From positions 189,878 to 253,877 of the forward strand of contig NZ_FRDN01000004.1 of NCBI RefSeq assembly GCF_900143285.1: a DNA stretch of 64,000 bases. Reading direction: 5' to 3'. How positions within the stretch are numbered: the first letter of the stretch is position 1; every line of letters begins with the position of its first letter. The notes below the pieces were generated by a model. That model saw nothing but the letters and a program-made list of their open reading frames with translations. It was not told the DNA's origin and ran no database searches. The position numbers were made by a program, and so were the translations under genes. The DNA comes from Desulfitobacterium chlororespirans DSM 11544. GTDB taxonomy: Bacteria > Bacillota > Desulfitobacteriia > Desulfitobacteriales > Desulfitobacteriaceae. Of the stretch, positions 58,675 to 64,000 are shown one piece after another.

Positions 58675-61248
58675 ATGGATTTGATCGATCGAATCACCAA
58701 TGCTAAATTAAGTCGACGCTCCTTCATTCTAGCCAGTGCCGCCGCCACCGCCGGTCTGTCTCTTACCGGCTGCGGCAGTAGCTTAACCCAGGCCACCGCC
58801 GATCAAGCCGCCGGCAAAGAAGGCAAATGGCTCACCGCCGCCTGCTGGCATAACTGCGGCGGACGATGTCTTAACAAGGCCTATGTGGTGGATGGGGTGG
58901 TCATCCGGCAAAAAACCGACGACACCCACCCGGACAGCCCGGACTATCCGCAACAACGGGCCTGCGTGCGGGGACGCTCCCAACGGCAGCAAGTCTTTGG
59001 CGCCGATCGCTTGAAATACCCGATGAAGAGAAAAAACTGGGAACCGGGCGGGGGCAAGAAAGAACTCCGGGGCCGGGATGAATGGGTCAGAATCTCCTGG
59101 GATGAAGCCCTGGACTCCATTGCCGGCGAAATTAAACGCATCAAGTCCGAACAAGGCAATCGCGCTTTCTTCGCCGACGGCGGCCCCGCTGCCAAAGTTT
59201 TGGCCCTCTATGGCGGCTATGTAGCCAATTGGGGGACAACATCACTGGGTTCATGGACTTATACCCCGGGTCCCGTCGGTTTCAGCGGCTCCAGCGGTGA
59301 CAGCATCAATGACAGACTGGATATGCGCAATTGCGATACTGTGATTATGTTTAACATGAATCCTGCCTGGAGCTCCGCCGGTAATCCGGTCTATCATTTC
59401 CTTCAGGTTAAAAAAGCCGGAGCCGATTTTATCGCCATTGATCCCTTCTATAATGATTCTTACGGCCTGCTGGAAGCCGATTGGATTCCCACCCGGCCGG
59501 CTACGGATACAGCTCTGATGATTGGGGTGGCCCACACGTTAATCGTCGAGGATGATCCCGTCAAAAATCCCTTAATCGACTGGGATTTCCTCAAAAAATA
59601 TACCATAGGCTTTGACGCCGACTCCATGCCCCCAGGCACCGATGCCAAGGACAACTTCAAAGACTATGTTCTCGGCACCTATAACGGTGTCCCCAAAAAT
59701 GCGGAATGGGCCTCCGAAATCAGCGGCGTCGCCCCGGACAGAATCCGCTATCTGGCCCGGGCCATGAACAAAAACAAAAAAGTAGCCCTCCTCTATGCCT
59801 GGTCTGCCGGAAGAACACAAAATGCCGACAACTTGCCGCAAATGGCGATGATTCTCGGGGCCATGACAGGCCATATGGGGAAATCAGGGCATATGTGCGG
59901 AGTGAGCTGCCACAGCGGTGCCGCTAACGGTGGTGATACCTTAGTCAGTCCGGGTAAAAATGGGCTGCCCAATGTAGACAATCCTGTCAAGGACAGTATC
60001 AACCATACCGAAATGTGGCGGGCCATCGTGGCTGGTAAATACAATTTTACAGGCAACAAAAAATTCCTGAAGGGCGAAATGAAAGATATCGACATCCGCC
60101 TCATCTATCATGATAATAATGCCCGGCTTCAATCTGCCGACGGCATGACCAAAGGGATCGAAGCCCATCGCCAGGTGGATTTGGTCGTCAGCCACGGTCA
60201 GTTTCTCACCACCAATGCCAAGTATTCCGATTTTGTCCTCCCCGTCACCACGGAATGGGAAAAAATCGGCGGTTTTTTGACCGGTAATCGTGAAATGTTG
60301 ATCATGTATTCCCAAATCACCGAGCCTCTCTACGAGGCCCAAAGTGATGAATGGATTGCCAGGGAACTGGCCAAGCGCCTGGGTGTGGATGCTTCTAAAG
60401 CCTTTCCCATCGACGCCAAACAGCAGTTCTTCAACCAAATTGCCGGCAGTACCGTTGTCCTGGCCGACGGTAAAACAGTGGCTCCCCTGGTCACCATTAC
60501 GGAAGAGGACATTGCCCAGTGGGGTGCCCAGGGCAAACCACAGCAAGGCCAGATCAGCCTCAAGGAATTCCAGGAAAAAGGACTCTACCAGATCGAGAGA
60601 AAACCGGACGACAACTACGGCTATATCGCCTTCCAGGATTTCTGCGAAGATCCTGAGGCCCATCCCCGTTCTTCCGCCAGCGGTAAATTCGAATTCTATT
60701 CCCAGGTGTTGGCCGATACCGTCAACGGTATGGGCTATAGTAAAATCAAGCCCATACCCACCCATATTCCCCCTGTGGAAGGCTATGAAGCAACCTTTAA
60801 AGACTGGCAAACTAAAGCCAAAGGGGACTATCCTTACCAGGTGATCAATCCCCACTACCTCCGCCGCTCCCACACCGTCTTCGATAATGTGCAGTGGCTC
60901 AGAGAAACCTGGCCCAATCCGGTCTACATCAGCACCCAGGATGCCAAGGAAAAAGGGCTCGCCGATGGGGATACGGTCTTACTAACCAGCCAGCACGGCA
61001 AAACCCTGCGCACCGCCTGCCTTACCGACCGCTTTATGCCCGGCGTCATTGGCCTGCCCCATGGCTCCTGGGTCGATATGGATGAGAAAACCGGCATCGA
61101 TACCGGAGGCGCGGATAATATTCTCTGCGGCCCTGTCTCCACCGGCCAAGGGGTCTCCGGCTGGAACAGCTGTATCTGCAGCATGGAGAAGTTCACCGGC
61201 GCCGCCCTGATCGCCGATGTGCAAAAACCCCAGCGGATTATTCTCTAA
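58675..61248 (+). CDS. dmsA: DmsA-type molybdopterin oxidoreductase, Tat-exported
   Basis: 857 residues. The Tat signal is LSRRSFILASAAATAGLSLTGC, whose LTGC end also matches a lipobox, so it may become a lipoprotein. A [4Fe-4S] motif follows (CWHNCGGRCLNK, then ACVRG), with RISWDEALDSIAGEI and the molybdopterin segments of the DMSO reductase family (ILGAMTGHMGKSGHMCGVSCHSG; PVTTEWEKIGGFLTGNREM). The catalytic subunit acts outside the membrane and reduces DMSO or a similar acceptor. AAAGGAGG precedes the ATG. It starts a three-gene operon with its iron-sulfur and membrane subunits. Substrate uncertain: this family has many paralogues in Desulfitobacterium. Confidence 0.88.
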   Translation: MDLIDRITNAKLSRRSFILASAAATAGLSLTGCGSSLTQATADQAAGKEGKWLTAACWHNCGGRCLNKAYVVDGVVIRQKTDDTHPDSPDYPQQRACVRGRSQRQQVFGADRLKYPMKRKNWEPGGGKKELRGRDEWVRISWDEALDSIAGEIKRIKSEQGNRAFFADGGPAAKVLALYGGYVANWGTTSLGSWTYTPGPVGFSGSSGDSINDRLDMRNCDTVIMFNMNPAWSSAGNPVYHFLQVKKAGADFIAIDPFYNDSYGLLEADWIPTRPATDTALMIGVAHTLIVEDDPVKNPLIDWDFLKKYTIGFDADSMPPGTDAKDNFKDYVLGTYNGVPKNAEWASEISGVAPDRIRYLARAMNKNKKVALLYAWSAGRTQNADNLPQMAMILGAMTGHMGKSGHMCGVSCHSGAANGGDTLVSPGKNGLPNVDNPVKDSINHTEMWRAIVAGKYNFTGNKKFLKGEMKDIDIRLIYHDNNARLQSADGMTKGIEAHRQVDLVVSHGQFLTTNAKYSDFVLPVTTEWEKIGGFLTGNREMLIMYSQITEPLYEAQSDEWIARELAKRLGVDASKAFPIDAKQQFFNQIAGSTVVLADGKTVAPLVTITEEDIAQWGAQGKPQQGQISLKEFQEKGLYQIERKPDDNYGYIAFQDFCEDPEAHPRSSASGKFEFYSQVLADTVNGMGYSKIKPIPTHIPPVEGYEATFKDWQTKAKGDYPYQVINPHYLRRSHTVFDNVQWLRETWPNPVYISTQDAKEKGLADGDTVLLTSQHGKTLRTACLTDRFMPGVIGLPHGSWVDMDEKTGIDTGGADNILCGPVSTGQGVSGWNSCICSMEKFTGAALIADVQKPQRIIL

Positions 61249-61267
61249 GAAAGGAGCGTGAAGGATC

Positions 61268-61843
61268 ATGAGTCAATACGGATTCTATTTTGATATGACC
61301 TCTTGCATCGGCTGCCGCACCTGTCAGGTGTCCTGCAAGGATAAAAACGATCTGAACGTGGGAACGATCTTCCGCCAGGTCAAAGCGTTTGAAACAGGTT
61401 CCTATCCGAAACCAGGAATTTTTCACTATTCCGGCACCTGCAATCACTGCGAAAACCCCAAATGTGTCGAGGGCTGCCCCACCCAAGCCCTGCACAAGCT
61501 GGAAAACGGCATTGTGGATCATGATAAAGCCAAGTGCATCGGCTGCCGCTACTGTACCTGGAACTGTCCTTACGGGGTCCCCCAATTCATCCCCGAACTG
61601 GGGCAAATCAGCAAATGCAATATGTGCAAGGATCTCATCGAAGCAGGAGAAAACCCTGTCTGCGTGGATGCCTGCCCCATGCGCGCCTTAGAGTGGGGAG
61701 ACTTAGAGGAGCTCCGAGCCAAGCATGGGGACAGTGTTCAGGAACTACCCTTCCTGCCTGCTGCGGCGGTCACCAAGCCCGCTCTGCTGATTCAAGCCAA
61801 AAACAACGCCAAGCAAAATGATTTCAAAGCAAAGGAGATCTAA
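61268..61843 (+). CDS. dmsB: DmsB-type iron-sulfur subunit
   Basis: 191 residues with four [4Fe-4S] motifs: CIGCRTCQVSC, CNHCENPKCVEGCP, CIGCRYCTWNCP and CNMCKDLIEAGENPVCVDACP. It lacks a signal peptide and would be exported with DmsA through Tat. It lies 19 bases after dmsA, with GAAAGGAG as the site. It carries electrons from the membrane quinol site to the molybdenum centre. Confidence 0.93.
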   Translation: MSQYGFYFDMTSCIGCRTCQVSCKDKNDLNVGTIFRQVKAFETGSYPKPGIFHYSGTCNHCENPKCVEGCPTQALHKLENGIVDHDKAKCIGCRYCTWNCPYGVPQFIPELGQISKCNMCKDLIEAGENPVCVDACPMRALEWGDLEELRAKHGDSVQELPFLPAAAVTKPALLIQAKNNAKQNDFKAKEI

Positions 61844-61845
61844 CT

Positions 61846-62679
61846 ATGGGAGAAACCAGTTTATTGATCTTTTCCTCCTGCATGCAAGCTGCCATTGGGA
61901 TCATGTTCTTTATCACGATCAGCAAGCAGCTTTATCAAGATAAGACCTTCAAAATGGCTTCCTATGCTGCCGCAGGGTTGAGTCTCGTCGGCATTCTGGC
62001 CTCCCTGCTGCATCTGGGCCGACCCCTGGCTTTCTTAAATTCCCTCTCTCATCTGGGCACCTCCTGGTTAAGCAATGAAGCCCTTTTATGCGGCTTCTTC
62101 GCCGGCATCGCTGTTCTCTATGCCCTGGTGCAGCACTTTAAGCCTGACAACGCCGGCCTGGATCTGCTCCTGCGCTGGGGAGGCAGTCTGGTCGGTCTGG
62201 TTGCCGTCTTCTCCATGGGGAAACTCTATTCCACCACCACGGTGACCGTCTGGCAAGGGGCCAATACCTTCATCGATTTCTATACCACGACCCTTGCCAT
62301 CGGCGCTCTGCTCTTTATCGTCACCAGCCTCAAGGAACTGCACAATGTGGATAAAAAGATCTACGGAGCCATTGTCTTAGCTGCGGTGATCTTCCAGGCC
62401 GCTTCTGCCGTTCCCCACGCTTTAAGCTTAGGCAAGGCGGGTATGGCTGCCCAAGCCAGTGCCGCGATTTTAAGCGGCATGACCATGGTCATCGCTCTCA
62501 AATGGCTGCTTATTCTGGGGGGAGCAATTCTTCTCTTCTGGCCCTCCAAGCAAGGATCCGGCAGCGGCTTTAAAGCCGGCCATGTTTATCTGGCCTGTGC
62601 TCTCTTGGTCTTTGGCGAACTGATTGGGCGGTATGTCTTTTATGCAGCGCTTGTGACCACAACCATCGGCATTACCTGA
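61846..62679 (+). CDS. dmsC: DmsC-type membrane anchor
   Basis: 277 residues with eight transmembrane helices, as in DmsC: SLLIFSSCMQAAIGIMFF at the start, LHLGRPLAFLNSLSHLGTSWLSNEALLCGFFAG as the conserved quinol-site loop, and GRYVFYAALVTTTIGI at the end. It anchors the complex and oxidises menaquinol. It starts three bases after dmsB, with AAAGGAG. Confidence 0.9.
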   Translation: MGETSLLIFSSCMQAAIGIMFFITISKQLYQDKTFKMASYAAAGLSLVGILASLLHLGRPLAFLNSLSHLGTSWLSNEALLCGFFAGIAVLYALVQHFKPDNAGLDLLLRWGGSLVGLVAVFSMGKLYSTTTVTVWQGANTFIDFYTTTLAIGALLFIVTSLKELHNVDKKIYGAIVLAAVIFQAASAVPHALSLGKAGMAAQASAAILSGMTMVIALKWLLILGGAILLFWPSKQGSGSGFKAGHVYLACALLVFGELIGRYVFYAALVTTTIGIT

Positions 62680-62700
62680 CTATTATGTCAAAGCCTTTTG

Positions 62701-62728
62701 GGGGGAAGGGGCGGTCGCCCCTTCCCCC
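62701..62728 (+). terminator. Terminator of the dms operon
   Basis: GGGGGAAGGGGCG and CGCCCCTTCCCCC form a perfect 13-bp stem with a two-base GT gap at the apex, 21 bases after dmsC. Few T residues follow. Confidence 0.75.
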
Positions 62729-62845
62729 TTAGCGTCTCCAGACCTCTATTTTTCTCATCTCACCCAGCAGCCCAAACTTCAAACTTTCCTATTGATGCAA
62801 CTGTTGGTTATTCTTGTCCTAGGCTGACGACTCTCACAGTGAGAC

Positions 62846-62910
62846 AAAAACTCTCCTTGACTTGCCCTGAATTGCATTGTTTCAGGTGCCTGCTCAAAGG
62901 AGAGTTTTAT
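62846..62910 (-). terminator. Terminator of the P-type ATPase gene
   Basis: CTCTCCTT and AAGGAGAG form the outer stem, with CCTGAA/TTCAGG inside it. TTTTTG follows on the minus strand; on the plus strand AGTTTTATT follows, so it may act in both directions. Confidence 0.75.
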
Positions 62911-62935
62911 TGTTCGTACTTATTAAAAATAAGCA

Positions 62936-64000
62936 TTACACTTCCTGCAAATAGTTCCGCATACTGCTCACCCCGGTGGCTACCGTGGAGAGATTGTGCA
63001 GCAGCGCCGAGCTGCCGGGAGAGATAATTCCCAGCACACCAAGTGTCAACAGACCGGAATTAAAGCCCACCGTAAAGCGAAAGTTATTTTCGATCCTTCT
63101 GATCAGCAACGAGCTTAACCGGCGCAGGGCAACAATGGATTCTAAATTGCCCTGGGTTAAAACCACATCGGCAATATCCCGGGCAATATCCGCGCCGTTT
63201 TTCATGGCAATCCCTACATTTGCTGAGGAAAGGGCCGGTGAATCATTGATTCCGTCTCCCAGCATCATGACTCTTCTGCCTTGCCGCCGCAGCGAATTAA
63301 TATAGTCGGCTTTTTCCGCCGGCAGCACCTGGGAACGATAGTCATCGGCATCAATCGTCCGGGCGATGGCCTGAGCCGCTTTCTCACTATCTCCGGTGAG
63401 AAGGGCGATATGATGGATGCCCAGAGCCCTCAGCTCGCCAACCATCCCGGCTGCTTCAGGCCGGATCGGATCTTCGATGCAGAGCATTCCCGCCAGTTTG
63501 CCCCCTACGGCCAGGAACAGCAAAGAGTACTCTTCCGCCTTCTTATCGATAATCTCTTGCTCGGCGGCGGTTACCTCTACCTTTTCATCCTCAAAAACGA
63601 AATGCCCGCTGCCGATGACGACACGCTTGTCCTCCACATACGAGGCAATCCCATGGGCCACAATGTACTCCACATTGGCATGCATTTCCCTGTGCTTTAG
63701 GTTCTTTTCATTGGCTTTGGCCACCACAGCAGCCGCTACCGAATGGGGGAAGTGCTCCTCCAGACAGGCCGCCAAACGGAGAACCCGGTCACGCCGATAC
63801 CCGCCAAAACCGATCACGTCAACCACATAAGGCTTGGCTTCGGTCAGGGTTCCGGTTTTATCGAAGACGATGGTATCGACCAAAGCTGCTTCTTCAAGGA
63901 ATTTTCCGCCTTTGATGACGAAACCGTGCTGAGTTCCTTCCCGCATCGCTGTTAAAATAGCGATGGGCGTCGTCATCTTCAGGGCACAGGAGTAATCCAC
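62936..64000 (-). CDS. Heavy-metal P1B-type ATPase, C-terminal part (runs off the window)
   Basis: The last 354 residues. The phosphorylation site is VFDKTGTLT, followed by HFPHSVAAA (the P1B His-Pro motif) and LTGDSEKAA, then MLGDGINDSPALSSANVGIAM. The last two helices follow, with SALLHNLSTVATGVSSMRNYL. The transmembrane metal motif is DYSCALKMTTP in place of CPC or CPH, a type reported for bacterial Mn-, Co- or Zn-linked pumps; the ion cannot be told. The N-terminal half is outside the window. A terminator follows. Confidence 0.9.
   Translation of the reverse strand: MDYSCALKMTTPIAILTAMREGTQHGFVIKGGKFLEEAALVDTIVFDKTGTLTEAKPYVVDVIGFGGYRRDRVLRLAACLEEHFPHSVAAAVVAKANEKNLKHREMHANVEYIVAHGIASYVEDKRVVIGSGHFVFEDEKVEVTAAEQEIIDKKAEEYSLLFLAVGGKLAGMLCIEDPIRPEAAGMVGELRALGIHHIALLTGDSEKAAQAIARTIDADDYRSQVLPAEKADYINSLRRQGRRVMMLGDGINDSPALSSANVGIAMKNGADIARDIADVVLTQGNLESIVALRRLSSLLIRRIENNFRFTVGFNSGLLTLGVLGIISPGSSALLHNLSTVATGVSSMRNYLQEV

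Noticed and set aside
59941-60873. A 310-codon antisense frame in dmsA
   Set aside because: It arises from biased codon use in a GC-rich gene and shows no recognisable domain.
1-64000. CRISPR arrays, rRNA, tRNA, transposases, phage integrases
   Set aside because: I saw no regular spacer-repeat series, no tRNA-like cloverleaf with CCA region, and no transposase or integrase motif. A tool search for tRNA would be more reliable.

Overview
The window looks like the chromosome of an anaerobic, low-to-mid GC Firmicute close to Desulfitobacterium (Peptococcaceae). The basis is a Tat-exported DmsABC-type molybdoenzyme, a GltD-fused [FeFe] hydrogenase, a CaiA-like acyl-CoA dehydrogenase with a sigma-54 activator, PucR-type regulators, a Mrp/MinD/NifX operon and strong Gram-positive ribosome binding sites. 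The assignment comes from gene content only. I saw no rRNA, tRNA, CRISPR array, insertion sequence or origin.

Region by region. 1-3120: the start of a CaiA-like acyl-CoA dehydrogenase with a consensus -24/-12 promoter and a long inverted repeat, facing its likely sigma-54 activator; then a transporter remnant and a terminator. 3241-6693: a 1150-residue NAD(P)H-type [FeFe] hydrogenase fusion. 6867-13446: an accessory or defence stretch with a nuclease-STAND NTPase, an orphan HicB antitoxin, a YoeB/RelB pair, a membrane protein and an XRE regulator. 13501-13615: dense hairpins without a gene. 13847-20817: HIT protein, nitroreductase, and a MarR-adaptor-ABC-ABC efflux operon with an AT-rich palindrome at its promoter. 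21087-25661: chemoreceptor, TetR regulator, Uma2 protein, HD hydrolase and membrane protein; the same TetR-type operator lies at two promoters. 25777-29873: DUF3800-like protein, broken ABC permease, transglutaminase, AraC regulator and a DUF2680 protein.

30080-40964 is a predicted catabolic island. Two PucR regulators flank an operon of two cupins, an HpcH/HpaI aldolase, a DUF6282 hydrolase and an MFS carrier. Beyond the second PucR lie a soluble chemoreceptor and an MFS-SDR pair. The chemoreceptor and the MFS-SDR pair have collinear 74-bp promoter modules, which suggests a shared activator; the substrate is unknown. 41039-43216: a CcdA-like protein beside a remnant of DUF2680 (the reverse pair is found at 29283-30067), a NusG-II protein and an FAH-family enzyme. 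43503-48548: an ORP-like operon (DUF5320, DUF134, two NifX-like proteins, two ferredoxin-MinD ATPases, an MBL protein and Mrp/NBP35) with two identical palindromes at its promoter. A possible small RNA is encoded just upstream.

48819-58284: HelD, a TipA-type MerR regulator, a MATE-TetR pair, a LysR-MFS divergon and a DrrAB-type ABC exporter. 58675-62679: dmsABC. 62936-64000: the C-terminal part of a metal P-type ATPase that runs off the window. The strongest leads are the paired promoter modules of the catabolic island, the nuclease-STAND gene, the hydrogenase fusion, the TetR operator pair and the possible small RNA.
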